The notes under the pieces are model-generated. The model was not told the origin of the DNA. It saw only the letters and a program-made list of their open reading frames with translations, and made no database searches. The translations under genes and the position numbers were made by a program. From NCBI RefSeq assembly GCF_017591425.1, contig NW_024466599.1:57239501-57303500 (forward strand): a stretch of 64,000 nucleotides of DNA, given 5' to 3'. Below are positions 12,885 through 24,460 of this stretch, one piece after another (the first letter of the stretch is position 1; each line of letters opens with the position of its first letter). This DNA is from Ochotona curzoniae (taxonomy: Eukaryota > Chordata > Mammalia > Lagomorpha > Ochotonidae).

Positions 12885-14095
12885 TTGACTTCACACAGAA
12901 CTTTCAGGGCTTACTCCACATTAAGAACTCACTGTACTACAAAAATACACCAGGAAAGGAGGAGGGTGACAGAAGGAAAGTGGAAGGAGTGCATCCTTCA
13001 GGAGAGCTGGAGAGACTTGCACAGAGGAAATCCTGCAGGAAGAAGAGTCACTCTGGACCAGTGTGGACACTACAAACATGCAATAGTGACAGGGCAATCC
13101 AGCCACGACTCCCACAGCCAGCATCTGCAGGAGATACAGTCTGAGGGAACCAGACAAGACTGTGGCAGCTGTGGTAACGGTTGATATTTGCCCAAGGACA
13201 AACCTTGTGCTCACTGCTGAACTTGAGTCTGGCCTTGAGCACTAGCACAGAGTGAAGTTCCCAGATAAACCCCAGGAGGAAGAGTGCATTTCTTTTTCCA
13301 TAATCCCAGATGGAAAACAGTGCTATCTTAACTTGAGTAGACGCTGCAGAGGTTCCACATGCATTACCTGGGGGTGGGGCTGCGGGGATTGTAAGATAAA
13401 TAAGTCTGTTCGCCGCCGACTTTGAGTCTGGCTTGGAGGGTCAACCACTTAGCACTGCAGGGCACTACATTTCATCACTTTATCAAAACTTCCTGGCTTA
13501 AACTGTGAAGACAAAACATTTACATCTGGCTCTGTGAATGCTCCTACTCTCTACGTAAGCAGACCAGATATGGACTGAGTGGATTACTTGCACCCAGTGA
13601 TTATAGGGGTCTTGTGCATTTTGCCTGGGGGATTCTGTGACTCTGCCATATGCTATCTGGTGTGTCTGGGTCTCTGAATAATAACTATACTTCAAGAGAG
13701 AGGCCCAGAATTCACTGATCGTCTGAGGTGGGTTTTAGGATTCTGTTCTCACAGAGAAGACTGCATATGTCTGTTTTGTGTCTGTGTGGCTAGGAATTGT
13801 AGCTAGTGTGGGCTAAACCTGGGCATCACCATCTTCGAAGAGAGCAGGTAGTGAGTGATTAAGCAGATGTGCTTGTAACTTCCTCATCCTGCAGACCAGA
13901 GAGGAGATATGTCATGCCCACCTTGGGTATCACTCCAGGATCTTTACTACCCTGTAGCATTGATCAGAACTTTAGGGCCTACCTAGCATACATCTTTGAA
14001 TATCCCCTGAAGATACAGAAGCATAATTTAAGGATAAAAGCAATCAGAGGATTAAAAAAATGTGTTCCCACATATGCCTAAAGATAAAGAAAGAA
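12885..14095 (+). mobile_element. Possible L1 5' UTR, decayed
   Basis: This GC-richer stretch lies directly upstream of an L1 ORF1 remnant in the same orientation, where an L1 5' UTR would be. It has no useful ORF. The phrase ACTTGAGTCTGGCCTTGAG (13220s) recurs in altered form at 13420-13440 (ACTTTGAGTCTGGCTTGGAG), hinting at an internal duplication or repeated promoter units. The assignment rests on position, not on a recognised consensus. Confidence 0.4.
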
Positions 14096-14760
14096 ATACA
14101 AAACAAAGAGGATAACGTAACTTCCCAAAAGGAAAAAAAAAATATTAAAATGTCAGGACTAAGAGATTAATGAAGTGCCTGAGAAAATGAAAGAATGATA
14201 GTAACATTGCTCTCATGAGATAATGAAATCCATTAATGATATGGATGGAAAATTTTGCCTAGAGACATATCAATTTGAAATATTAGAAAAAGAATCGTAA
14301 AGCAGAATTTACAGTGGAAAGCCACAAGGCAGACATGGTAAGGCCAAAGAATAGCCAAGATATCAAGTATCTCAAAAAGAAACATAACAAGGTCTGAAAA
14401 TAATGGTTGACATTTATGTGTCTTAGTAGTTACTGAAAGTGTGCCAAGACAGAATGAATTACAAGGCCTATTCAATGAAATACCCAAAAACTTCTCACAC
14501 ATGGCAAAGTACCTCCCAATACATGGAAGTCATTATACACACAAGAAACATTCATCATGGCACATTACAGTCAAGCTAGCAACAGTAAACTTTAAAAGAG
14601 TGTAAAATGTGGATGAGAAAGCTCAAGTTTAGCTTCTAAAGGTCCCCAATCAGACTAACAGCTGATTTGTCATTGCCTCTACAGATTACAAGAGAATTGA
14701 AATCATCATCACCCAGCTCTAAAACCAGAAAAAAATGAAGAATGAAAACTATAAATCAAT
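14096..14760 (+). pseudogene. L1 ORF1 remnant
   Basis: Remains of the gene for the L1 RNA-binding chaperone that coats L1 RNA during retrotransposition. A-rich coding-like sequence matches the coiled-coil part. Around 14640-14680 the bases GTCCCCAATCAGACTAACAG translate to a variant of the conserved RNA-binding phrase 'pIRLTAD'. Stops and frameshifts are frequent, so no protein is made. It leads into ORF2 remnants with most of the endonuclease region missing. Confidence 0.7.
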
Positions 14761-15890
14761 GCCCATCTTGAACATACAAAGAAAAAATTATCAACGAAAC
14801 ATCGGCTAACTACCAAGGAGTGAAGATACATTGCTATATTCATCTCTACTTTCAAGTAAAGGATAGACTCTCAATGAAAGTGTTGAATATGTCTTGAAAA
14901 AATATGTTTCTATTGCCAATACTTACAATGTCATGGTACTCTTAAATAGCAGAATGATGGGCTTGTGACTGTTGCTGAAATAGTACACTGTTGTAATAAT
15001 ATGGGAAAAAACAGTGGTGGTGAGAGGATATGGGGACAGTGTAAGGGGAAATTCCAAAGCCTATTCTGTATAATGAAAAATAAAAATTAAAATACATTCA
15101 AATATCAGAATGTTCATTTACCTGGACCAAGATGGATTTATCCCAAGTATGCAGAGATGGTTCAACATGTACAGATGAATAGATGTTGATGAAACATTTC
15201 ATAATCCTCAACAAATATTCTTGATAAAAACTAAGTAAATTTAGTATAGAAGGAGTATTCAATACAATCAAGGCAATATATGAAAAAACATGTGGACAGC
15301 ATCATATACATTGGGAAAGTAGGAACAGACAAGGATGTCCACTCTTACCACTGCTATTCAATATCATCGTTGCAGCTTAGCTAGAGCTATTAGACATGAA
15401 ACAGAAATCAAGGGGATCCAACTTGGGAAGGAGGAAGGCAAGCCATCCCTCACTGCAGGTGATGTGCATCTCTGCATAGGAGAACAAACAGCCTGTTTTA
15501 ATGCATGGAGAGTTCAGTAAAGTTGTAGTCTATAAAATCAACACTCTGTACATTGCTAGTCTTTGTGTACAAATGATTCTAGGGCTGTGACACAACACAG
15601 AAGCTGAATTCCAATTACAATAGCTACAGAAAACTTAACTACCATGGAATAACTTTTATCCAATGATGATTGATACCTCTAATGAAAAAGTCACAAAAAC
15701 ACTTAAGAAGTTGAAGACATAAGTAATGGGAAAAAAGCATTCACAGATTGGATGATGAATATGATGACAAATATCTATAGAACCAACAGTAATTTGCAAG
15801 TTCAGTATGATTCTAACCAAAATTCCAAAAACATTTTCCAGACTTAGAAAATAAATTCCCTATGTTTATTTGGAAACACACTGCACAGGT
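14761..15890 (+). pseudogene. L1 ORF2 reverse-transcriptase remnant
   Basis: Remains of the L1 reverse transcriptase. Bases 15327-15368 translate to a close relative of the conserved segment RQGCPLSPLLFNI. About 80 bases further the catalytic FADD region is degenerate (the GCAGGTGATGTG stretch near 15456). The upstream part (14761-14930) resembles the fingers region. The reading frame is broken many times, and the 61-codon ORF at 15335 is only a surviving fragment. A foreign L1 3' UTR segment interrupts it at about 14935-15090. Confidence 0.8.
14935..15090 (+). mobile_element. Nested L1 3' UTR fragment
   Basis: GGGCTTGTGACTGTTGCTG, ACACTGTTGTAATAATATGG, a G-rich tract (GGTGGTGAGAGGATATGGGG) and an A-rich end resemble the 3' UTR at 27235, 33005, 52165 and 56052. 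It interrupts an older L1 ORF2. No target-site duplication was identified. Confidence 0.55.
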
Positions 15891-16155
15891 GAAATAATCT
15901 TAATATTTCCCTACCTCCTGATTTTAATTCTTGTGACTATACACTTTGAATGTTCTTAATGAAAAACTCATTTGTTTACTAAATTAGAATGTAGAAATCT
16001 ACTCTTCTTCAGGAATATAGATCTACTATAAACACTAAATACATTTTCAAAATAGCAATTTCATTAATACATGACATTTTATACTCCAGATTATCTACCA
16101 CTAGTCAGAGAAAATATGTAATATTTATTTGGGGGGGGATCTGACTTATTTCATT

Positions 16156-16509
16156 AAACATTAATAGTCTCGGGCCTGGTGCAGTGGCGCAGTGGTTAAA
16201 GTCCTCGCCTTGCACGCCTGGGATCCCATATGGACGCAGGTTCTAATCCCGGCGGCCCCTCTTCCCATCCAGCTCCCTGCTTGTGGCCCAGGAAAGCAGT
16301 CAAGGACAGCCCAAAGCTTTGGGACCCTGCACCCGCGTGGGAGAACTGGAAGAGGCTCCTGGCTTCGGATCGGCATAGCATTGGCCGTTGCGCTCACTTG
16401 GGAAGTGAATCATTGGATGGAAGATCTTCCTCTCTGTTTCTCCTCTCTGTATATCCGCTTTTCCAATAAAAATAAAATAAATCTTTTAAAAAAAAACATT
16501 AATAGTCTC
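16156..16509 (+). repeat. Target-site duplication pair around CSINE
   Basis: The 16-bp direct repeat AAACATTAATAGTCTC occurs at 16156-16171 and 16494-16509. It precisely brackets the CSINE at 16172-16493; the leading A bases are ambiguous with the SINE tail. Confidence 0.95.
16172..16493 (+). mobile_element. CSINE, well preserved
   Basis: A full-length C SINE. The A box TGGCGCAGTGG is at 16185-16195 and the B box GGTTCTAATCC at 16239-16249, both close to the tRNA consensus, so an internal Pol III promoter is recognisable. The body includes GGGATCCCATATGG, CCAAAGCTTTGGGACC and GGAAGATCTTCCTCTCTG. The tail is A-rich with AATAAA-type motifs. Perfect 16-bp target-site duplications flank it. ORFs across it on both strands are not proteins. 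Confidence 0.97.
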
Positions 16510-17350
16510 CACTTGCACCTTCTCCAATGCCTGGGCACCAGGTCTGTGGTGGGCTGGCTGGGCCAGGTTACGGAACCCTCGCCCCTAGTTTGTATCAGCG
16601 ATGGGGCTGGCCCAGAGGTGGCCAAGAAGTTGCATCCACACTTGCATGTGTTGATTGGTGCAGCTGACAGATTGTACTAAACTAACTGAAATGAATGGAT
16701 CAAGTCTGATGTCACCCCATGTGAGGTTTCTTGGGAGGCTCCCCAACTGGATCATTGAACTGATACCTTGCCCACAGGGAAAGAAATCACAGAAACTGAT
16801 CTAACCTTGAGAACGACTATCGGGTCTGGGCCTCTTGGGATACTGATGCCTATGCAGTGCACTGCAAGCCCACACGCACACAGATTTAACAGCCAATTCG
16901 TCTAGGCCAGCAGGGTTGTCAACCACCTCATAAAAGGATAGAAATTACAACAGGTTGGACAATTCTTATCAAGTTTTGCAACATGTTCTTAGGTCTGTAG
17001 ATGCAATAAAGAGGACTTTGCCAACCAATAGATTTTGGAAACATTTTCTTAACCCCGAAGCAACAAAACCAACAACTTCTCAGAACTATCAAAACCACTC
17101 AAGCAACGCTCTCAGAAGGAAGATTCTTCCCCACATTGGAGTCTCTAAGGAATCATCAAAGGTCCATCCTGGATGCTAGTGTACTTTGACAGCAAGCAGC
17201 AACCTCTTGCTGATACAGGGGGTAGAAAACTTAGAACTGAAACATTTAACTCACACAGTTTCCTTCACCCTTCCAACTATAATCACAGGCCCGCATGGGC
17301 TGCATCCCTCACAACTATGTAAGCAATATTTAAAAGAAAAAAGAATGAAA
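16510..17350 (+). repeat. Unclassified GC-richer repeat, copy 1
   Basis: A block clearly richer in G+C than its surroundings, with no ORF of note. It shares its start (GGGCTGGCTGGGCCAGGTTA near 16550; GGGCTGGCTAGGCTAGATTA in copy 2) and its end (CTGCATCCCTCACAACTATG near 17300; ATGCATCCCTATCAACTATG in copy 2) with 39890-40295. The middles do not obviously match. It may be a lagomorph L1 5' UTR or an LTR; I could not name it. Confidence 0.45.
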
Positions 17351-17513
17351 AGGGGAGCCCCATTCCCTGCACACAGGTTGTGTTCTTAGGTCTTTCCTGA
17401 GCTGTCCACCTGGCCTGCCGGTTGTATGCTCTCCATTAAACAAAGAACCCTTGCTTACTGAAGTCACAGGGTCATTTTCTCTCACATCCTGTCTGGAGAG
17501 GTTCCCATTCATT
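17350..17513 (+). mobile_element. Possible LTR 3' part (R-U5-like)
   Basis: CTGCCGGTTGTATGCTCTCC, an ATTAAA polyadenylation-like hexamer at about 17435, AAGAACCCTTGCTTACTG and an end in CCCATTCA resemble the R-U5 part of a retroviral LTR. No primer-binding site or internal region follows. This is a weak call based on layout alone. Confidence 0.25.
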
Positions 17514-17609
17514 CTGATGGCATTCTAATGAACAACACTTTTCATTTATTAAAATTGTTGTGATACTTACCACTCCCCCTGAATGGGACTGAATTCTTGC
17601 TTGCATAAA

Positions 17610-17740
17610 GACAAGAACCTACCCCATCAGCTCTGCTAGGATAATCATCCCTTAGTGGACAACTGGGTTGCTTCTAAATCTCTATTGTGAATCATGCTAC
17701 TATAAACACGCAGTGCATCTATGATGGAGTAGAGAGATGA
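17610..17740 (-). mobile_element. Antisense L1 ORF2 3' fragment
   Basis: Plus-strand phrases TTAGTGGACAACTGGGTTGC, TCTCTATTGTGAATCATGCT and ACTATAAACACGCAGTGCA are the reverse complement of the conserved region near the end of mammalian L1 ORF2. The fragment is short and both ends are indistinct. Confidence 0.6.
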
Positions 17741-18295
17741 GATTTTAAGAGATTAAATTTTTTAAAATGTGTATTATTCATTGTTTTAATCCATTTGAAT
17801 AGTAAAAACATAGTAATAACACTATTGTAAAACAGAAAATACAACATGAAATTTCGGATTGTGATACCCACATCATATTTTCCTACCTCCTTTCTCTACC
17901 GCCATCAGATATTTGAAAAAATCAACTTATTTTTTTTTTCTTCTGATAGGCTGTTCCCATTTTTGGACAAATCCTGAAAGAAAAAAATCTTGATCAGAAT
18001 CTAAATTCAAACATTTACTTAGAGATAGCATATGTGAAAAGTTACTACATAAGATATCAGTTACATTTGAATTTTACAGAAACTAATCTTGAAGTGTATG
18101 TATATTATGTGCAAAAATCTTTGACACATTTATTTAAAAAATGGTTTGGCTGACATCCAAACTTAACTGACCATTTTGTATTTTTATTGGGTAAAATTGT
18201 CAATTCTACTTGAAAACATACATTCTATTCTATCTTGGGATTCAGAGAAAAATTCTTTTTTTAAAATAAAGCAAACAAATCTACCATTCTGTCAG
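17741..18295. other. Unassigned AT-rich DNA
   Basis: No gene, RNA or recognisable repeat. Confidence 0.45.
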
Positions 18296-18345
18296 GCCAA
18301 ACTTGGATAGGATCCTGATTTCACATTTGACGCACAATTCCATTA
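18296..18345 (+). repeat. 50-bp direct duplication, copy A
   Basis: Starts GCCAAACTTGGATAGGATCC and runs to CCATTA. It matches 19404-19453 with four differences, and flanking sequence is unrelated on both sides. No known family was recognised. Confidence 0.85.
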
Positions 18346-19403
18346 CATATCAGTGTAAATATAATCAGTTAAGATAGTTCTTGGCATTGTGTTGTATAAC
18401 TCCCTAAAGGATTTAAGAACAAATACTGGATTTGGGTAGGGAGATATTCTGGATTTTGGAAATGAAATGGCCTCATAAACAAAATGAGCTCGAGAAATTA
18501 TGGAACTAAACATGTGGTTGATTTTAATTGGACATATTCAATGTGATTATATTGCAGCAAAACTTACTGTAACTTCTGTCTTGATACTGCTCTATGGTAA
18601 GTCTCTTAGACTAAAAGGGAGGAAACAGCTATCTTTAAACTTATGTGTTTATTTTTACTTCATGTTAGCTCCAGCACATATTTTAGGCAATGAGACCAAT
18701 CCACTCAATTTATTAGCTTATTTTTTTCTCTCTCTCAATGTTCCTTCTATTACTAACCCAACGTTCATATAGGGACTTCTCATAACTGCCTTAAGGGAAA
18801 TCTGGAAGAACGAATCAGATTTGTTTCCCATCTTTCATTTTCAAATAGGTAGCAACAAAATGAAGCCTTGACAGAGAACAAAGAGAAATGTTTAATAAAA
18901 AGAGAAAAAGAGGATGGAGGGAGAGATAGAGGAGGAGAAAAAAGAGCAGAGTTGTAATTGTAATGTGATTATAATAGTTTCTTCCAAGCTAGCATCACAA
19001 TACAATTATCCAAGAGCAGTGAGATGCTAGTCTTGCCAATTCACTTGGAGACAATGTCTTGCTACTATTGCAATAGGCCCTGCAATGGAATAGCTGGTTC
19101 AGTACTCAGGGGAACAACGCTTACTTCAAGAAAACTAAAATGTATATTCTACATCCTCTTCTAATTGAGACATCCAATTGATTTAATATGACCCATTTGT
19201 TCACTTCCAAGACAATTTCAGCATCTCAATCTTTTTCTTCTGATAGTTTCTACATTTATATCAAGAAATGTTATTTAATACCCATTATGCATGAGCTTAA
19301 TTGCAGCATCATGTGTTTTGACCTATAAATTTGAGGACAAATTCCTGCACTTCAGCTAGGAAGGATTCACTCATGAATTCCTTCACAATAACCATTGTGA
19401 TAA
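18346..19403. other. Unassigned AT-rich DNA
   Basis: No supported feature. The 90-codon ORF at 18500-18772 has no domain or codon pattern suggesting a gene. A purine-rich stretch lies at 18885-18950. Confidence 0.45.
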
Positions 19404-19453
19404 GCCAAACTTGGATAGGATCCTGATCTCACATTTGAAACACAGTTCCATTA
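19404..19453 (+). repeat. 50-bp direct duplication, copy B
   Basis: The second copy of the segment at 18296-18345, same orientation, 1.1 kb downstream, with four substitutions. Similarity stops sharply on both sides, so it is not part of a longer tandem duplication. Confidence 0.85.
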
Positions 19454-19612
19454 AGTTAGACAGCAACTTCAGCTTTGCTCCCTGGGTTTTTTTTTTCTTA
19501 ATTTTTAGAGAAAAATCATACTCATTCTTAAACACAGTATATTGAGTGTTTCCCACTTCACTGGACTATTTCTGTGTGCAAGGGGTTTTCATAAACTTCA
19601 TTTAAAATTTAT

Positions 19613-19904
19613 TTGTGAGGTGTGTTGGACGTTGGGCTTGGTGACAGGAAAACCTACACACCCCGTAAGAGTGTTTGGCCTTGGGTCCCTGGCTCCATAT
19701 TCTAGTTTTCTGATCATGCGCAGCCTACAAAGCAGCAGGTGCTATCTCTAATAATGGGTTCCTGCCAAATATGTGGGAGACATTGATTTTAAGCTGGTGA
19801 CACACTTCAGCTAGCCCCACTTTTAGGGACATTTGAGAAGTGAAACAGAAAATGGGAGCTCTTGGTCTCTCTTGATCTCCCCAGTAGATAAAACTAAATA
19901 CCTT
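19613..19904 (+). mobile_element. Old CSINE2-like element
   Basis: Landmarks in order: CCTGCCAAATATGTGGGAGA, a GGGACATTTGAGAAGTGAA block and GGGAGCTCTTGGTCTCTCTT, matching the older C SINE body and its usual 'gggagtgaaccagcagatgg' region. It meets a second fragment in opposite orientation tail to tail at about 19905. Confidence 0.6.
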
Positions 19905-19987
19905 TTTAAAAGGGTATTTATGAAAAGGCAAGAGGGGGAGAGAGAAAAATCTTCCAGATGCTGATCCACTTACCATTTGGCTACAAC
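19905..19987 (-). mobile_element. CSINE 3' fragment, antisense
   Basis: AAATCTTCCAGATGCTGATC and ACCATTTGGCTACAAC after a TTTATGAAAAGGCAAGAGG block are the reverse complement of a C SINE 3' part. It is 5'-truncated and joined tail to tail with the preceding element. Confidence 0.6.
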
Positions 19988-20084
19988 TTGGTGGTTTTAT
20001 AAGGTTTCCACTGTTTCTTCTACCCTCTCACATTTTTATACTGCACATTATTTTTCTTTCAAAAATAGGTTTTAGTTATATAAG

Positions 20085-20490
20085 TAAGTAAATTTCATGA
20101 AGTTCACTACATAGATTTAGGGGCACAGTGATACTTTTCAGTATACCTTCCCTCCTGCTCATGTTCCCCACCCTTTTGCTCTCCTTATGAATTTTTAAGA
20201 TTTTATAATGGCATACTTATAATTCACCTTAAGATCACAGGCTTAACATTCCATTAGATAAAGAATTCAACAGTTAGAAGGTAGACAACAAAACCACTCT
20301 CAAGAATCCAAAGACTATGAACATAGTCAAGGCTCAAGAAGCCAGTGTCACTCAGATCACTTTTTTGTGTTCTGTACATGGAGTTTTATGCAATAAGTTG
20401 TTAGACATTTCCTTTTCAGAAAGTAAGGATGCAATCATACCATCATTTTTAAGCACTGCTTTAAAAAAACTCCACGAAGCATTTTTAAAC
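20085..20490 (-). mobile_element. Lagomorph L1 3' UTR, antisense
   Basis: GGGGCACAGTGATACTTTTC, AACATTCCATTAGATAAAG and AACAGTTAGAAGGTAGACAA match the segment at 41325-41649 and the lagomorph L1 3' UTR in reverse complement. No ORF2 follows, so this is a 3'-end-only fragment. Confidence 0.65.
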
Positions 20491-21407
20491 TAATATCAAA
20501 GCTATGCTAACACTAATAATGTAGATGTAGTGGTTTAAGTGAAGATTCAGGAGTGCATAGGACAAAAACCCTCCCTTCTGTATTCAAGGTTCCTTTTAAT
20601 ATTCTCTTTGCCTTGGTGAAAACTATAAAAACTGTCCCAATTTGCCACAAATGTCTCATCTCAATCTCTAGTAAGTATGGAGCATTTGAAATTGAACTGT
20701 TAAAACTCACTGGAGTGATTCTGATACATTTCTCCATATTTAGAAGAATCCCTGTTCCTTTGAGGCATTTTCTCTGAGAATACGAAAAGAACAAGAGACT
20801 GGCTCTAAAAGAAAAACAGCAAGTAAGATTTCACTTGCTAGTATTACACATCTAAAGTGAGGTCCAAATACTCAGATACCTGCTTAATAATTTCCTAAAC
20901 ACAAGAAAAACTGAATGTAATTATGCTTTTTCAATGATCCCATTTATTTTTTAAAACATTTTATTATATTTACAGTCGTTTTTAATTTCATCTGCAAATA
21001 TAAGAATTGTTTATGATACCCTATAAAGGTTACCATGAAGAATTTTAATTTATCATTTCTTTAAATTATAATGGTAAATACTTGCGTAGCTCCTCTAAAA
21101 CTATAACTTAGCTTTGCATGCCTGAAGCTCTGTAAAAATTGATTCGTATTGCATACATTCTTCCTTTTCTGATTAACATCTTTAAATTTTTCACATTTTT
21201 GCTGTTACCCTTAATCTACTTTCATTAAAAAACTATTCCACTGAATGAATACATTCTTATCTATGAAAAAATTTCAGATTCTAGGCTTAGCTGCTAGAAC
21301 CAGTATCAATCATTTAAAACCATTCACAATGAATTGACACTATATATATATATATGCATAGTTAAGAAAAGTCTTCATAAAGCTTATATAAAAATTTACT
21401 GTGGAAA
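20491..21407. other. Unassigned AT-rich DNA
   Basis: No supported feature. Opposed ORFs at 20513-20794 (93 codons, minus) and 20553-20777 (74 codons, plus) overlap and show no domain. A short TA repeat lies at about 21341-21355. Confidence 0.45.
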
Positions 21408-21478
21408 GCATAGCTGGTTTCATAACTTTTGCACCAAAATCATATTTTACTTCTGTTTTCCACAAACTTTCCCACATG
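21408..21478 (-). mobile_element. Mariner-like (MADE-type) remnant
   Basis: GGTTTCATAACTTTTGCACC and then TTCCACAAACTTTCCCAC resemble, in reverse complement, a short mariner terminal repeat of the type TTCATGGAAAA...GGTGCAAAA...TGAAAC. Order and spacing fit. It is too decayed for certainty. Confidence 0.45.
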
Positions 21479-21555
21479 CCCACATATAGGAAGATAAAAT
21501 TATCTTTCAAGTCAGAAATTTCTCTTTGAAATTGATAGGGATAGAATATTTAATT

Positions 21556-21720
21556 CATTAGTTTTTATTGTTGCACAACAAAGTAGTACAAACTTGGAAT
21601 TTTAAGCCAACATCCATTTCTTATCCCACACTTGTATAGGCATCAGCCTGGATGTACTCGTATAGCTTAGCTGCCTGGCATCTTACAAAGCCATAATCAA
21701 ATGTTCACTCATTTGGACTA
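21556..21720 (-). mobile_element. Possible MLT1-type LTR, antisense
   Basis: TGTTGCACAACAAAGTAGTA, CAAACTTGGAATTTTAAGCC and GTATAGCTTAGCTGCCTGG follow the order of the reverse complement of MLT1-class LTRs ('accacaaacttggtggcttaa', 'agcttagctgggt'). Divergence is high. Confidence 0.4.
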
Positions 21721-22204
21721 CTACTCCAAAAACAATGCAAAACCAATGTTGTTTGAAGATGCTTCTGAGTTCCTGTTTGGTTGTTTGGGGGCCATACTTA
21801 ATTTTCCTTAAAGGCATTTCATGTTTGCTCCCCAGCTCTCAGCCTGGAGCTTCTCTGAGGGCCTGCGTGTTTGGGACAGTAACCTGTTTGGAGCGTCTCC
21901 CTTGCAGTGAATCCTTCCATGGCTCTTGGTTTCCCAGGCTTCCTGCCACCAACTTCAGAATTAGGCCATGTAATTTCATAGTGTTAAACTGGATAATCTT
22001 GCTGCCTGAAAAACAAGTATTAATCCTGGATATACCTATGGGAACCCTTTTGCCTTGAAATTTAACATGATCATAAGGGTATTATCAAAGACAAATGGCA
22101 TTTAGGATCTTCTCAGATTCTGACTATAATAGTTAGGATATCATAGAAAGGAGTTTCCTTATCTTTGAAGATGTACTGAATTTTACTGTTTACATTTTCC
22201 CATT
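21721..22204. other. Unassigned DNA
   Basis: Holds a 107-codon plus-strand ORF (21735-22058) with a slightly GC-richer middle. No domain, start context or splice signals suggest a gene. It could continue the antisense LTR before it. Confidence 0.4.
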
Positions 22205-22295
22205 TACGTCATGTCATCTGCAAACATAGCTAATTTGACTTCATCTTTTCCAATTGCATATCCTTTATCTGCTTCTCCTCCGTCATATGTAAATT
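22205..22295 (-). mobile_element. Antisense L1 ORF2 fragment (catalytic region)
   Basis: GTCATCTGCAAACATAGCTA followed by TTTGACTTCATCTTTTCC is the reverse complement of the region around the FADD catalytic motif of L1 reverse transcriptase. On the minus strand TTTGCAGATGAC gives F-A-D-D. The fragment is short, with no clear ends. Confidence 0.65.
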
Positions 22296-24028
22296 CTAAG
22301 GAAATGTTTTCCTATTTTTTTTATCTTATTTACAATACTTTTAAATTTTTCAGGCAATTCAGCATACTATTTTTAGATACATTTACAAAATCAAAATACA
22401 TCTTCAGCATTGCAGCAGACTTGTTCTTGAGATGACAGCCAACCACTAACAGTAACTTCTCTTCCTTATCCCCAAAGATGCTGTTTCATAAAACCATATA
22501 ACGACCATTCAAAACGAGTAACATCACAAATGTGCACTACTGCCACATAAGCTACAGATTCCATGCAAATGTTTCCAGTTATCTCATTGATTTGATGAGG
22601 TAAACAGACAAAATCCAGGTTGCAACTGGCTTTATACCCTATCAAACCAATGGTTAATACTGATAGCTACTATAGATTTAATGATCTGTAATCATTTTAA
22701 AATTTACTTTATAGGAGTGAAATTAACTTTTTCCATTTGATCATTGTCTGTAACCATTGTCCATAATCTTGAACAATGATCTTTTAACCGATTATCTTGC
22801 TGAACATTTCATTTAATAGAGCTTTAAGCCTTCAGCTATAAGGTAAATTAAAAATGTTGCCTCAAAAATTAGGAAAAGAAATGTTTTTCAAATTGTATTT
22901 ATAAACTGCATTGATTCTGTGCTTTTTTTAACATTGAAGTACAAGAATGAGAATGATGCCATAATAAAATTACATATTTCCTTTTACTCTAAAAATTAAT
23001 GTATCAGTAATTTCCTGAAAATTAGACACATTAAGCTATTGTGTTTATTTAGAAGCCTGATATTTGAACAGTTATTTAATTCTTATGATCTTGACTCTTG
23101 AAGATAACACAATATTTATAGAATATGCCTCAGTATATTTTTGACATTATATCATTATTCTGGTAGTTTTGAAATAAAATACCACAAACTATTTCTATGC
23201 TTTAATTGCATCATATTCTACATAATGTAATTTTGATTTGTCATTGCCTGATGTTAAAACTGATGATTTCATTTAGTTGATATTTTTTATAAAAATGATT
23301 CTTCCTTTTATGAGTAAATTTTGTGAGGAAGTAATTTGAAACACTACAGATAATTATTCTTCACAAAAGTTCAATCTACTACTTTCTGACTGTATTGAGT
23401 GTTTCTGGACTGGGCTGATTTTCAACTACAATGGTCAATAAATGCTATTTCTGCAAATTATTTCTTGGTTATCCATGTCTGAGATGGTCCCATTATTGAT
23501 GGGAAATTCTTTATTTTCTGCCATAGACAAGTGATGATCTGTTGCTTTGCAGTTTTAAAAATAGCCTTTTCTCCAAGGTAGCCTAGCTTTTAATGGAGAA
23601 TATTATTTGAAAATACAAATATTTAAACTACTTGTATATGTTGTCTCTTAACTGTTGCTACTTCTAGTGCTCCTAATAACAGGAATTAGGAAATGAGTGT
23701 AAGCAAACACTCACATCTCCATACAAGTGTACAGTGGTGGGAAAAATTTTTTCCTGCTAAAGGCCATGTGGGAACTTAATAGCTTCATTCAGAGGTCATA
23801 AGAAATTATCACTTTTTTAAAAAGTGCCATAAATTTATTGAGCCTTGCCTGTGTTTAAGTTGGCAAGGTCAAGTTAAAGGGATTCATGGCCCTGATATAA
23901 ATTGTGGGCAGAATGTTCACCGGATCAGACTTAAAATGATGATTTAATGGAGAATCATGATTTAGGAAGACAGAACATGATTGATTCTGATTTTTAAATT
24001 TTCCTATGCGTAACATTTTTCTCCACCA
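22296..24028. other. Unassigned AT-rich DNA
   Basis: No gene or recognisable repeat over about 1.7 kb. Confidence 0.45.
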
Positions 24029-24460
24029 ATGAGTCACTTTAATTCTCTGAATGGGTTTACCAGCTGTGTTTGTTCAGACTCTAATCCTGCACAAAGGACT
24101 GCTACTCCTGTCACCCATATGGAAACTCCTTTCTCCCCTAATCGATTCCAGGATCCTTTGCTAGGCTATGGGTGTCCATTACAATATGAATATTCTCCTA
24201 TCCCAACAGGTGCAGGGATCATGCCGCATGATACTTTCATCAACTCACACATTTTTTTCTCATCCTGTTCACCTTGCGGCATTGTAGCAACCCATTTCTT
24301 ATTCTCAATGCCAAACTCTAGCACATATATACCTGTTGCTTAGCTTTGCCTAATGATATAAGTTGTTTAACACATGAGATGAAGAATGGGAGGAAAGTGA
24401 AGACACGCACTGGCTCATGCGTCATTCCCTAATAAACTTGAGACTTTTGCATTTACATTG
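24029..24460. other. Unassigned; weak LTR-like end
   Basis: A 104-codon ORF (24029-24343) has no domain I recognise. Downstream, GGCTCATGCGTCATTCCC and an AATAAA hexamer near 24430 followed by CTTGAGACTTTTGC resemble the polyadenylation region of an old LTR. Not enough to classify. Confidence 0.25.

Noticed and set aside
16172..16249. tRNA gene
   Set aside because: The A and B boxes belong to the tRNA-derived SINE head. The cloverleaf is not intact, and the same head recurs in all CSINEs.
16192..16680. 162-codon ORF
   Set aside because: It reads through a CSINE with proven target-site duplications and into the following repeat; opposite-strand ORFs in the same SINE are equally open.
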